Source of the DNA: Austropuccinia psidii
Taxonomy: Eukaryota > Basidiomycota > Pucciniomycetes > Pucciniales > Sphaerophragmiaceae
Reading direction: 5' to 3'
Assembly: GCA_023105745.1 (NCBI GenBank)
Contig: JALGQZ010000004.1
Location: 9,822,451 to 9,886,450, forward strand
Length of the DNA: 64,000 nt
Positions 14,217 through 26,916 of the stretch are shown in pieces. The notes beneath the pieces are model-generated. The model ran no database searches, had not been told where the DNA came from, and was given only the letters and a program-made list of their open reading frames with translations. Position 1 is the first letter of the stretch. Every line of letters starts with the position of its first letter. The translations under genes and the position numbers were made by a program.

Positions 14217-15652
14217 TGTCAGCCTGTGACTCAAACCCAGAGCACAAGCATGAAAGCCAAATACCATAAACCAATGGTATAGCCACGATACCACCAAAAA
14301 ATGGAGCTGAGCCAAATCAGCTAAAAAGGTATCAAAAGAAAGAGGAAACTCATCCCTTTCCCAATATACAAGTCCCATCATCATAGGACAAAGAATAACA
14401 AAGTTATTCCTGCTCAAAGTTGTTGCTGAGCATAAACCTTAATTTTCACCTCTCATCTGAAATACCGAGTAAGAGACCTAACCCCATCAAATGGGTATAA
14501 AGTATGAATATCTAAGCCAGGGCTATCCAATGGTACCAACTAAACTGAGCTAGCACCAGTATTACAGAAGTTATGGTCAAATTAAGGCCAAATAAGGGTG
14601 AATAAAACATTCACCTCTCATCTAACTTCTACAGTCTTAGTGTGAGATAACTAAGGTGGGGTCTTTTTGGAAAGGGCACAATCAGGGCTATCTGGTAGTT
14701 TCATTGGTTTCTCCATATCTCCACTAAAACAAAGGTTATAGGGCAAACAAGCCCAATACAGCTTTTGCCTAAAAACACGCACATGTACAAAAAGCTTGTA
14801 CACGGGATAACTTTGTCATATTTAATTATAGCCATATCAAATAAGGTACCATTTTGTAGAGCACATACAGGGCTACACACCAATTCAGCTTTGAGGTTGA
14901 TATCTCAAGAACTGACAAAGCTATAGCTGCTTTAAGGTCAAAATCCCACACTTTGACCAATACAGCCTTACCATGGGATAATATCCCATAACCATGATTA
15001 TGAGGTGTCAAACTGACAAAGAAGCTTGTTTTTACTTCAATAACTCATAGTTCATTCAATACATGGGTCTCATACAGGTTCTGTACAGCATTCTACGTGT
15101 CATACATGTCAGAATCAGGCTGTGTGGTCCCCAGATGGTCATTTTCACCTTGTAATAGTGAAAACTGCCTAGATGTGGTTTCAAAACAACATCTGAGCCC
15201 TATACAGGCTATACAGGCCTTTTGTAAGCCACAAGCCTGTCCTAGAGAGTGAAAAATCTTCACTTCCCCTACGTGGAAAGGTCTAGCCACTTTTTCACCC
15301 CATTTAAGGATAAAAGGGGGGCTTTTCACAGCCAGAAAAGCTTTCCTCATCCTTCTATTGAATTCCTATGTAGTAAGCTGTCAATAACAGTTTTACTCTT
15401 GGAAAATAATCAGGTTATACTATAGATATGAGTATTGTAGCTCTTATTATAGTAATCCAACTGGTAAGACTGCACCCAGGGCTTTCAAAAGTGCTCACTA
15501 CCACTATCTCTCAATAGTAGAGCCCTTTTATTCTATTAAATACCATTATTATCTTTAAAATCTTTACTCTAAAGCTTTTTCTTCTGTGTCACAAACATAG
15601 TTAAAGCTGTAATTAGTCTATTTTACACCTTTATCATACTTTCATCCTGACA
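14217..15652 (+). repeat. Solo LTR (family 3) inside copy F
   Basis: TGTCAGCCTGTGACTCAAAC to CCTGACA, 1436 bp. The flanks are GAGAG on the left and GACAG on the right, a 5-bp target duplication with one mismatch. Removing the LTR and one flank restores the integrase reading. No internal region is present, so this is a product of LTR-LTR recombination. Confidence 0.85.
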
Positions 15653-16493
15653 GACAGATGGTTTAGCTGAAAGGATTATCCAAAAAATGGAGGACATCAT
15701 TAGGACGCTCTATGCATATGGAATGGAATATAAGGACCAATAAGGATATACCCTTGACTTGGTTACACTTATTTGAGCAGTCCAGCTGGCTTACAACACA
15801 AGCCAGCACTCTACTACAGGGAAATCACCCTCAATGGTAGAAAAAGGGTGGATCACCTGAAGAAAAATCTTGTAACTATCCACCCCACATCCAAAGATTT
15901 CCATGATATGTGGAAAGGGGGTTGTGACACAGCTTCCCAGTGCATAGATGGGCCTAAAGGATATAACAAGCAGAGGTATCAAAAGACACATGTGGAACAA
16001 GACTTCAAAGAAGGGGACCAGGTGTTAATGTCTACACTCAACTTCAATAATCTGAAAGGACCAAAGAGAATGAGCAATTCATTTGTGGGGCCCTTCACTA
16101 TCATTAAATTGATAAGGAAGAATGCAGTGGAGGTTAGACTCACAGAGGAATTCTCCAGGAAACACCCAGTATTCCCAGTGAGTCTGGTCAAACCATAATT
16201 CCAGACAGGAGAAGACAAGTTCCCCTCCAGAAAGAAGACTACGACCTGACCAGACATAGTGGAAGTAGCAGACTCCCCTGGACCTGTGAAGAAGATTATA
16301 AAGGCCAGGAAAATTAGACTGAATGGTAAAGACCAAAGACAGTATTTGGTCAGATTTAAAACCAGACAGCAGAAAAAGACAAATGGTTGGCAGAGGATTC
16401 CAGGCCAGATTGGAACCTTCATCTAAGGATATTAAGGGCCTCTAGGAGGACTGAAAATTCTCATCAATTATCAGCTTTTTCTGAAGGGAGGCC
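15653..16493 (+). pseudogene. Ty3/Gypsy integrase and chromodomain, copy F second part
   Basis: Resumes with TDGLAERIIQ after the solo LTR and contains the integrase C-terminus. The GPF segment (FVGPFTIIKL), [13 protein letters not shown] and a chromodomain-like [13 protein letters not shown]...QYLVRFK follow. Stops and a base loss near 16363 break it. It ends in a purine-rich tract (CTGAAGGGAGGCC) before the LTR. Confidence 0.83.
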
Positions 16494-17894
16494 TGTCAGC
16501 CTGTGACTCAAAACCAGAGCACAAGCATGACAGCCAAATACCATAAATAAATGGTAATGCCAAGATACCACCAAAACATGGATCTGAGCCAAAACAGCTC
16601 AAAAAAGTATCAAAATAAAGATGAAACTCATCTATTTCCAAATATACAATTCCCATCATTGTAGGACAAAGAATAACAAAGTTACTCCTGCTCAAAGTTG
16701 TTGCTGAGCATAAACCTTAATTTGCACCTCTCATCTGAAATACAGAGGAAGAGGTTTAACCTCATCAAATGGGTATTCCAAATTAAGCTCTAAATCAGGG
16801 ATATCCAATGGTACTAGCCAAATTGAGCTACTACCAGAACTACAGAAGGTATGGCCACAATAAGGCCAAATAAGGGTGAATAAAATATTCACCTCTCATC
16901 TAAATATACAGTTTTGGTGTGAGATACTTCAAGTGGGTTATTTTGGAAAGAGAACAATAGGGCTTATCTTATGGTTCCATTCATTTTCCCATATCTCATC
17001 TGGAACATACGTTATGGGGCAAACAAGCTCCACACAGATTTTGAGAAAATCATACATATGGATAACACAACTTATACATGGCATACCTTTTCCATATTTA
17101 ATGTTATTCATACCAAAATAGAAACTATTGTGTAGACCCTATCCAGGGATTCACAATGAACCAACTTTGAGCTCAATATCTTGAAAACTGACAAATTCAT
17201 GGCAGATTTAAGGTCAAAATCCCAGAGTTAGACCAATACAGCCTTAATGTGGATAATACTTTATAACCATGAATATGAGATTCCAAACAGACAAAGAAGC
17301 ATGTTTATACTTCAATATGTTGTAGTTCATCAAATACTGTGGTCCCACAAAGGTTCTGTACAGCATTCTATGTGTAATACCCGTCAGAAGAAGGCTGTGT
17401 GGTCCCCAGATGAAATGTTTCACCCTGTATTGGTCAAAACTGGGAAGATGTGGCTTCAAAACGACATCTAAGCCCAATACAGTGTGTAAAGGCTTTGTGG
17501 AAACCACAAGCCAGTACACTGAAGGGAAAAACTCTTCACTTCCTCTATGTGGATGGTCTAGAGTGCTATTCCACCCCATTTTAGGATAAAAGGAGGCCTT
17601 TTCTCCACCAGAAAAGGTTTCCTCATCCTCCTCTTAAATTCCGATGTAGTAAAACTGTCAAAAACAGTTATACTCTTGGAAAATAGAAAGGTATAATTTT
17701 AATATTAATTATTGTAACCCAACAGAAAAATACTGCACCCAGGGCTTTCAACAGTGCTCAAAACCACCAAAACCCGTAGTAAAGCCCTTATTAAACTCTT
17801 TAAAAAACCTTTTGAACTATTTTTATCTGTGTCCTTGTCATAGTTAGAGCTTTATATACAATTCTGATACCTCTATCATAGACTCAGCCTGACA
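16494..17894 (+). repeat. 3' LTR of copy F (family 3)
   Basis: TGTCAGCCTGTGACTCAAAA to AGCCTGACA, 1401 bp, alignable with the solo LTR at 14217 and with the E LTRs read on the minus strand. Confidence 0.83.
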
Positions 17895-20459
17895 ATCATG
17901 ATACTTTGCAATTATCCTTATCTCATATAGTTCCTCATAGAAATGAGACAGACCTGTTACAAAGAATACCTCCAATTCTTTATGCATATAGTTGGGAGCC
18001 TCTTCAAAGTTACACTTTATAAATATATAATGTGCTACACAATTGATTGATATGTTCAAAATTTTATTAAGGCAAAGACTGCTTCATAGTGATAGCAGCT
18101 CTTTGGCTGTTAAGAAACCACCATGTTCCAAGTGATTCACCATCAGAGGTTTATGATATTGATAGAGAATATGTTCAAATTATACATAATATCTCAATCT
18201 CTTAATACTGTACCGTCAAGCTTCAATTTGATAAATACTTTGAGAGTTCAAAGATACAAAATTTTCTGTAAGTTCTCTTACCATGTTTAAGTTCTGCCCA
18301 CCCAGCTCGTCAAATTGTGGGTGACCTCCTCACAGATCACAACATTCCTTGACTTATATATGACTTATTAATCACTTTTACCATCCAAAATAGATATTAG
18401 ATGCCTTTCAAAATAAGATTCTAGGATCTTAATTCCTTTGACGTATAGAATTATGATTTTCAGATACATAGATGATAAACTGAATGCATCAGAATAGGAG
18501 TTTCTCCTCAAATACTTCAAGTTAGAGACATATATTGAATTACTTTTGGCCTCTTTTAGAGGAGAAGGGGTGAGAATCAACATAACCTGTGCATGCGATG
18601 TATTAAGAATGATATTTATTTTTTCATTACTCGAAAAAAGTGAAATTAAAAATCCAGAAAATGAATTTTATGATCCTCAATATGATCTTGCTTCCAAAGT
18701 CTAGCCGATTGATGGGCCGCACCATATTGGGAAGATTAATTCATTCAGAGTATATAACCTCATCAAACCCAAGAAACTGGAGACAAATATGCTAATAGTA
18801 AACCTCTTTCTCGTCCTTTTAACCTTCAAAAATATTAATGGGACTTATAAGATTTTAGGTCCGAGAAAGGAAATTTACATTAGCTATGTAAGCAAGCTCA
18901 AGAGAAATAATACTATTTCAATACTAAGATATTATTATGATTAATCTTCTAAATTGGAGATGAAAGGTAAAATTTTGTAAAAGAAATCATTCAGCTGGAA
19001 CTAGGCAAATTACTGAGCTCAAACAGATCATTTACTATAAATCTTTCAATGTGATTAAATATCTAGTTGCTTGTAGCGAGTTATTATTTATTGGTTTTTT
19101 ATTCTTATAATTTGCAGTACCTTTTTGATAAATTTTTCTAAATTTATAATAGAGCTACACAATAGATGCTTATAGAATTCCTTAAGGTGTGTTACACACC
19201 TCAATTCTATGCCTTCACCTGGTAATAGGTTTAATGTGAGGACATGGATTGAGCAGGGGCCTTAATTTAACATGGAATAATTTTCTAAAATATTGTATCT
19301 TGACAGGTCTTGAAAGAATATTTTGAAAAGAAAAATCCAAGAATTAATTAAGTTACAAAACAGAAAATTAGAAATGTTTTTTATAGCGCCTACAAAAACA
19401 TAAATATTCTTCAGTTCAGCTATTTTTACCATTGGTTCTCTTTTTAAGTAGTTCAGGTGATAAATGATTTTTTTAACAAGATTGAATAATTCTTTGTGAA
19501 TTTAAGAAATACGGCCACAATTATTATTTGATTGATTTTTTTGAGGTTCAGGTAAATGTTTTGCAGAGTATTTCCATAATTCCTGGCTGTGTAATAGCAA
19601 TTCCTTCCATAAAATAACAAAGTGAACTGTTTCCAAAAAGGCTATTGAGTCAGGTAAAATCCTATTTAATACTGGCAGGTTGTAGATCACATTCCACCAA
19701 TTTGACAGGTTGTTTTTTCATATCAATTATAATGTGTAGTCATTGATTTAAAATACCATTACCTGTTGGTGGTAATGGTGATTTTATTGGAGTAGGATAT
19801 TCCTTTATTACTTGAATAATCCCATAGGTCTATTGATTAAAATCATCTCAACTGATTTGCACTTTATTTTAAAAAGAAATTCTGGGCTAAAGTGATTTTT
19901 GAGGAAGATTTTCATTCAGTTTTTGATCATTGAACCATTCTTTCTAGCTAAAGCTTGTAATATTTAATTTTTTCATTATTTGTTGATTATTCATCATGGC
20001 TTGTTTAGATATTTGGTTAAGTCTATATTGAACACATGTTTCATATCTTCTAAATTTATTGGGATGGAATTTGTCTGTGATACAAAGAGGTCAGATGACC
20101 TTTGTTTTTTTGCAAATTTTTATCATCTGAAATGCTTATTAAATAAATAGAAGTAAGAGTTTGAAGAACTAAAAAGTTATAACATAAATTCTTTAACTAA
20201 TATCTGCCCTCTTGAGCTGAGGCTCTAGATCTAATTAGTAGAGCTATAGATTTGTTTGAAAGTAATTAAAGGGAAGAAAAAGAGAGAATAATTTATTCCA
20301 AACATACAAGTGCATGAATCTTGTGATTTTAAACAACACTAGTATTTTATTTTGAGCTGTTACTTGAGTTGGATCTACTGGTATAGCTTTAAGTATCAGC
20401 AAAAGTAAAATAAAGGTTAAAGAGAGCATTATGAAGAACATGCACACAAATACTAAGTT
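17895..20459. other. Unassigned AT-rich spacer
   Basis: No long open frame on either strand and no family I recognise. Short minus-strand stretches near 19500-19690 and 17900-18060 have protein-like composition but are interrupted. This may be an old repeat remnant or non-coding host DNA. I could not find LTR ends or target duplications that delimit an insertion. Confidence 0.4.
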
Positions 20460-22263
20460 TGTGAGCCTTAGGGGTATTTTCATATACCCAAAAGGCCACA
20501 AACAATGAAATAAGATATAAATATAAATGAAATAAATTTATTTATATTATCAAAATAAAGGGAAAATATAAATATAAATCTATATATAAAAATGAAAATA
20601 AAGCTTTAATTATAATTTAGAAATAAAATTACATTAAGATTTTAAAATTGTGAAAACCCATTTTTACTTGAAAAAATTAAGTAAAAATGAATTTTCATCA
20701 AAATATCAAAATTGAAATATTATTGCAAAAAAGTTCAATAAAAATTATCATAACTTTTTATCCAACAAAAAAACATATGAAAATCATTTTACCATTGGAT
20801 TACTCATGAAAAATAAGGTGGGGTCACCTCTAGGTAAAATTTCTGTAACTCAACTCTAAATAAGTTTAAATTAACTATTTAGTATTTTTTGTACAAAAGT
20901 CAAGATTCCTCAAAACCTTAATTCGATTCAAATCACATGTGGTGTTAACCATAAATTTTTGTGTTGAAATTGAGGTGTTGTGTGTAGTTTAGAAGCTATG
21001 AGGAATTGAAGTATTTTCAATTGAATTGTTGAAATTCGCACATGTATTACATAAGTAAACTGTAATTTGCATATGAGGTTTCAATTATTAAATTAAGTGT
21101 ACTGTAAAACTCAATTTAATTGAAAATGTAAATTAAAAGTATAATACATGATGAGGAATTAAAGGGAAAATAAATTGGGAAGATTAATTTGGGGGGAAGG
21201 AACTCTAGCTCCAAGGGGGAGCCAGACCCCCAAAGCCCTTGCTGACAGGCATGAGATGTCAAAGTCCACACAAAATTTCATCAGTTTTTTCCTGGAATTG
21301 AGTCACAGGGTCTGTGACTCAATTGTTGATGAGGTTTTGATAGCAACCAGGGCAGTTTTAGCTGTTTCCAAGAGGGTAAAACTACCCTTAAGCCAACAAA
21401 ATCTTAGTAAAAACAGTTTTAACTGGTTTCTACATCTCTTAAACACATTCTGAAGTGTTTTGAAGGATCTAGACCAGGTATTACTATAGTAATGGCTGAT
21501 TTAAGGGTCTAAAATGGCTAAAAATAGACAAAAATGACTAAAACTGGCCTTTTTTGGGTCTAAACCAGGTTTCAATGATGCCATAGTTGGCTTTTCTGTT
21601 GTCAGAGTGTTCTCATTGACTGACAAGAGTAAAGATTACTTTTTTAGTAAGAAAATTGATGGCTATAAAAGAATGTGTTCTTTGCCCCACTTTTCTCTTC
21701 ATGTTAGAATCTTTTCCTTTTATAATTCTTTTGAACAATGTTAAGCCAATTTATAAAATATTCCAACCACCCTTTTTTATCATTTTAAACCTTTTAACCA
21801 CGTGAAAAATCATTATAATCATTTTTGCCCCCGAACCACCAAATAAGTGAGTTAACACATCTTTCATCACTGCAAACTTTGTCACTTTGTTTCAAAATTC
21901 ACTCTGCTCACTTTTGGGTGTGTTTTCTCTTGAGTAATATTCTTAAAGACTTTGTTCTTTAATAAATTTCTAACAGTTCTCTGCTCAATCAATTCCGATT
22001 GAAATTTGTCTTGAAGAACTTTCTCTTGTAGCCTTAAATATCTCTTATAGAGCATTTTTGGATAAATTTTTATTGTTGGTGAAACAATGAAGATTTATAA
22101 TATTATTTTCTTATATTTATAAATCTGAAAAGAATAAACTTGGCATGTTTTCTTTTAAAAACACTTTTTCACACTATTTTTAATCAAATTTGTACCTTAT
22201 ACTAATTTTGAGGAGAGGAAAAGTACTGTATTTTCAATCAAATTTTCATATCCACACCTTAAA
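20460..22263 (+). repeat. 5' LTR of copy C (family 1)
   Basis: TGTGAGCCTTAGGGG to CACACCTTAAA (final CA mutated to AA), about 1804 bp. It is followed by TTTGTGGTCCCTGCTGTTAT, a decayed version of the B primer-binding site. It lies upstream of family 1 leader and gag sequence, which identifies it as the 5' LTR. It contains a perfect inverted repeat at 21296-21324. Confidence 0.9.
21296..21324. promoter_or_regulatory. Inverted repeat holding two Gcn4/AP-1-type sites
   Basis: Arms AATTGAGTCACAG and CTGTGACTCAATT around GGT, a perfect 13-bp inverted repeat in the LTR upstream of the coding region. Each arm holds TGAGTCA/TGACTCA, the binding site of Gcn4/AP-1-type bZIP factors. Regulatory use is inferred from the motif only. 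Confidence 0.45.
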
Positions 22264-23145
22264 TTTGTGGTCCCTGCTGTTATATTTTACCTGTGAAATG
22301 ATTTTTAGTCTCTTTAAATCTTTTTTTCTTTTATTGAAAAATTCAAAAACATATAAAAAATACTTATAATTCAAAATATCCATGAAAAATGAAACTTTTC
22401 ATACTATAAGTGAGGCTTTATTTTTCATTTCTCTTTTGGAAAAATCTTTTTTCACTTAATCAATTGGCTTTTTCATTAATTTTAGTGTCTGAAAGCATGG
22501 TAAGACAAGAAAATATGGAATCAGCTTAAACAGTAACCAGCATTCTCCCTGCAAGTACTGTTGATTCTGACCATAATACTACAATTATTATAACTCAGAA
22601 TAATCAAACAGAGCCAATTTATTCTGAATTAATTAACTTGGATATAAGTAATACTCTTCAGAAAGCCAAAGATTTGGCCAATAGTAAGTTTTTGATGTAA
22701 AATTACTACTTTTAAGCCTTTTTAATCATAAATATGCCTTCCACCAGATCAGGAGCCACCTACAACCCCTCAAGTAGTGCCCAATAAGGTCAAAGATGCA
22801 ATTGTGGCAGAAGCCAAGCAGTTACAGAAGGAAAAGGGTCATTTGATGACTCCTAAAGTAATAAATTAGTTCATTCTGAAACTGATAATACTGTTTTACC
22901 TTCAAACAGAGCTGACACCACCACAAGAAGCCTCAGTGGATATATACAAAGCCAGCCAGAAGGCCTACAACAATGTATTATGGCACAAAGAGTATCAGAT
23001 CCTTGCAGATCTGTGGAAAAACTGCATGAACTCTTACCTGACTGTGAGAAACTCTCAGGGCCATCCCAACACTTGCAAGTTACTCAATGGATGGCATCCA
23101 TTGATCAAAAAGAAAAACATGATTCTCTTAACAGCAGAATGGAGG
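22264..23145 (+). pseudogene. Leader and 5' gag of copy C (family 1)
   Basis: Colinear with B 35724-36610: decayed primer site, upstream exon, 64-nt intron (22684-22747, GTAAGT...CCACCAG) with the gag ATG (22734) inside it, then the overlapped start of gag. The gag frame has at least two stops. Homology to family 1 ends abruptly at about 23145, where Copia-type sequence begins. The rest of the element is missing. Confidence 0.8.
22486..23145 (+). pseudogene. Overlapping small-protein gene, copy C (exon 1, intron, start of exon 2)
   Basis: Exon 1 (22486-22683) follows an AG acceptor, begins TGTCTGAAAGCATGG and has one stop. Exon 2 begins at 22748 and has one TAG near 22870. After that it is open and encodes the same core as B ([16 protein letters not shown], then GWHP). 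Over about 80 bases of this core, nearly all differences from B are third-position and silent in this frame, while they change the Gag frame repeatedly. At 23145 the frame runs by chance into Copia gag sequence. Confidence 0.6.
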
Positions 23146-23940
23146 AAAAGCATTGATAGCTTTCTCACAAACTTTAAAGGTAGCTTAATTAAACTTAATG
23201 AAATAGGACTATGTCTACCAGGAGATCTAATAGCATATAACCTATTATCCAAATTTTTGGAAAGCCTGATACCACTGAAGAATCAGCTGATGCACAATGG
23301 CGAAAATCTCACGTCAATTCTAGTTCTAAATAATTCAAAAAAACCTCAAATGAGATGAAGGAGAAGCTGAATGAGACCCAAGACAGAATTGAGCTTACTA
23401 AGGAAGGAGATATAAGATGTAGAAAAGGATGGCATAGCCAAAATTCATATCACAAAATAAAGAAATGTAGGTCCCTATTTCCAGACCCACGACCCAAGAG
23501 AAAGAGTCAAAATAACAGCAATACAAATGAAAATGGAAAAGAAAAGAAAGAAAAGTTCATTCCCAGGTTAAATTAAATTACATCAAAAAACAAACTCATA
23601 GCTACTGTTAAAAAAATGCATCATTACACTTTACTCATAGATTCAGATGCTTCATTCTACTTCTTTAGTGACAGAGGCCTATTCACCGACCTAAAACTAG
23701 GAGAGTAGGGAAACATACAAACTGTTAAGGGATCAGAAATACCTGTGAGAGGAAATGGGAAATTCACATGCAACAATATAATTCTAAAAGATGTGTTCTA
23801 CATATTGGAGCTTCTAGTTAATATAATATAGCTTTGAATATTTCTAAAGGAAGGGGAAATGACAGAAACAAAAGACACTGTATTTTAATTAAAGAAAATC
23901 AACAACTTGATCCTCAAAGGTGTAATATAAAATAACATCC
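23146..23940 (+). pseudogene. Ty1/Copia gag and protease remnant
   Basis: Segments resemble a Copia Gag (FLTNFKGSLIKLNEIG, then LPGDLIAYNLLSKF), a broken zinc-knuckle region near 23420, and a protease reading LLIDSDAS at about 23634 where D-S-G-A is expected. Multiple stops. Its continuation lies at 29617 and 31422, so this element was split by later insertions. No LTR is visible at its left edge. Confidence 0.6.
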
Positions 23941-25200
23941 CAGTAGCTAAAAAAAAGGCTGCATGTGTCACCAATGTCTCCGGAAACCCTTTGAAGTTTG
24001 GATTCCTCAAAAATCTTCCAATTCTAAATGGTACTTGGATTTGTCTTTTGATTGACTTAATCACTCAAATTCCACTGTCCAATACCTTTGACTCAATCCA
24101 TGTCATAGTGAAAATATTCTAAAATATGGCAGTTTTTATTCCAACAATGTCTTCAATACCCTCACTGAATCTTGCCCATTTATTCATTAGGAATATCCTT
24201 TCAAAGCATGTCCTTCCTTCAAGCATTGACACTGATAGAGGTTCTATCTTTGTTTCTTATTTTTGGACCAATTTTTGTCAGCAGCTCAAGATTTCAAGAG
24301 GTCTGTCAACTGCTTACCATACAGAAACTGATTGACAGACAGAGAGGGTAAATCAGATACTAGAAGAGTATCTTTGGATGTATGTCAGTTATCATAAAGA
24401 GGATTGGAAAATCTGGCTACCTCTGACTGAATTTGCCTACAATAACTCTGACCATTCTTCAACAAAAAAATCATCATTTTTCACTGTTTATGGAAGAGAT
24501 CCTCAATTTTACTCAGTTCACATTATGTAATATACTCCTTCTGGAAAGTTATCAACAAAAATCTAATACATACAGAAAGATGTCAAGAGAGAACTTGAAG
24601 TTGCCATAGACAGGTTTGAGAGGTATGCAGATAAAAGTAAAGCAATTACACCTGCTTTCAATCCTGGTGACATGGTATGGCTTTCTTCCAAGAACATCAA
24701 ATAAGCTAGACCCACAAAAGAATGTCTGAAAGATGGTTAAGTCCTTTTCCAATATTAAAGAAATTCAGCACTCATGCCTACCATCTCAAACTCCCATCTC
24801 AATGGAAGTCCATACACCCAGTCTTCCATATTTTACTCTTAGAACAAGTAAAGACATCAAAAATTCCAAATAGGAATTAAGAGACTTCTTCTCCAATTAT
24901 AATTGGAGAAGAAGAGGAATGACAAGTCTGTGAAATACTGGACTAAAAGCTCAAGAGAGGAAAATTATGGTATTTGGTGGAATGGAAAGGTTTCAATAAA
25001 GACCCTGAAAGATCCACTTGGGAACCAACTCAAAGCCTTAAGAATTGGCCTGAACTTCTCAAGGATTTTCATTCTTTATATCCTGAAAAGCCAGGACCCA
25101 ATTCTTCAAGATCTTGATTATTTATGGTTCTTGGTGGGGATAGGAATTACCAAACGTAAGTCCCACTCCTGGTATTGTGGGAACTCCTCTGCGTGTGGGA
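23941..25200 (+). pseudogene. Chromovirus integrase and chromodomain remnant (another Ty3 lineage)
   Basis: Reads as the end of an integrase zinc-binding region, the core (DRGSIFVSYFW near 24235; STAYHTETD, then QTERVNQILEEYL near 24320-24380; FAYNNSDHSST) and then a chromodomain (LWYLVEWKGF near 24965, with STWEP after it in another frame) and a LYPEKPGP tail. Stops and shifts throughout. It lacks gag, protease and RT, so it is 5'-truncated. Its 3' LTR is probably 28238-29616. Confidence 0.7.
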
Positions 25201-25265
25201 TAAAATGAGGCAGTACCTGGAAGGGGAAATTACAAGAAAACAGTTTTGAATTGCTGTTTGATACT

Positions 25266-26916
25266 TGTAACCCTTGCTCTGCTCGTGTGCTAGAATAATC
25301 TAGACTGCCCTTCCTAATATGCTAAGTTATCTTTACTGAGTTCACCAAATCAATTTTATTATTGATAGTGGCTTGATCAGAGAATATTATACTCAACAAT
25401 CTCTAATCAGACTTTGCTCTACTCAAAACAATGGTTATTTAAAACCTTAACAAATAAATTCTTTTTAAAACTTTCAGCAGGCTGAGTGGATTCCACCAGA
25501 TGATAGTACAACAATATATAAAAATAATATAATAACCAAAATAAATAAAAAAATAATAAGAAACACTTTCTTCTAATACAAAACTACAAAATATTCTTTT
25601 CTTGATAATTATTTAATAGATATAGAAACTAATATCTAGGATAACAACAATCTTCAATTATCTGAAATAATAAACTTGAAAGGGATAAAAATATATTTCA
25701 AGCCTTTTTGATGTGATGGATGGGATAATACTCTAATACTTGTGAATGATATAGTATAATATTGGTAGTCTAATGTTATGTTTGGTGTTGATTTAATATA
25801 GCTTAAATGATCTCTTCTGGTTTTCTGAGAATAATAATATCTAATTGTTATAGTTTCAATATTAATTTGAACTAAACACTAATGTATTTAATTTTATTTT
25901 TTTCCTTGAGGATAATTTATTAGGGATTACCCAATAAATACAAATCCACTTTTATTCTAAAAGTAGTAAAATTACTTTGGTTGTGCAGGTTTTGTTTTAA
26001 AACAAGCAAAATTACTCTCTTTGAGGAAGTTTTCAACAAAAACTAGCCCAAAACTAATTATAATGGTTAGGTTTTATTTTAAAGCCTACAAAATTACTTT
26101 GGTTTGATGGTTTTATTTTAAAACTCTCTAAAAATTACTTTTAAGGATTTAAACACTAAACTCCAGAGATGCCTTGCTCATGAGCTTCAAGCTTTAATAT
26201 CCTAATTAAATAAGGCACTAGTCTACCTGCTAGTAAGGGATGAATTAAAGTCTTTTCACACTATTGGTTCTCTTGATCTATGGCAACAACGAACCTCAGT
26301 TACTAGGCTTAATTTATCAAAATTTCTAGTATACCTCCTAGAAGAGGGATCAGAAAAAATAAATTGAATTTACAATTTCTAGATGGGGAAAAGGGAAAAA
26401 GTGGGAGAGAGGGCCTCTATTTATAGCCGTGGGGCCCTCCATAGGAGTGCAAAAAAGAGGGGTCTTAGAAATTTTCAGCCTCTGGTGGCTGTGCAAAGCT
26501 GTGCAAACTTTAATTTTGGATTTTCAGGGCAACGTGTTGTGACGTGACACGAGTCTGGATTTCTGACCAATCAGATTGCTTCACTTGACTTTTCCTAATG
26601 ACGTGACGTGTTTCTGACCAATCAGATCCATTCATTCTTACCTCTCCTATTCACATGTGACATGTGGCTGTGTAATACAGTTTAAACCTTAATTTCTGGC
26701 CCTGGAACCCTTATCTCCATGTATTACTCAATTGATTACTAATCTGTCAGCTGATTTTCCTGTATTATAGTTTTCTGACTTCCTGTATTACTCATTGATC
26801 TATATTACCTGTATTACCTGTATTCTTCCAGAAAATTCCTAAATCTTTTATATTACTTCCAAAATTCAGTCCCACTTTTCATCTCTGCAGCTTCAATGAG
26901 AAATTTGGGGGTTACA
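25266..26916. repeat. Possible LTR-like insertion with TGTAACCC/GGGTTACA ends
   Basis: The stretch begins TGTAACCCTTGC and ends GGGGGTTACA, an 8-bp terminal inverted repeat of the kind LTRs have. It contains a duplicated promoter-like block (26540-26627). It separates the chromodomain remnant from related tail sequence near 27730. The flanks ATACT and TTAAC do not form a target duplication, so its identity as a solo LTR is uncertain. Confidence 0.35.
26540..26627. promoter_or_regulatory. Duplicated CRE-like and CCAAT-box block
   Basis: GACGTGAC followed by TTCTGACCAATCAGAT occurs at 26541-26576. TGACGTGACGTG followed by TTCTGACCAATCAGAT occurs at 26599-26627. A tandem CRE-half plus CCAAT arrangement is typical of an LTR promoter region. 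Activity is inferred. Confidence 0.4.

Noticed and set aside
22936..23358. 140-codon frame joining the small protein to Copia gag as a fusion gene
   Set aside because: The join is the accidental junction of two decayed elements; both parts carry stops nearby.
24120..24335. Open frame with integrase-like sequence as a stand-alone gene
   Set aside because: It is one frame of a decayed chromovirus integrase that continues through stops on both sides.
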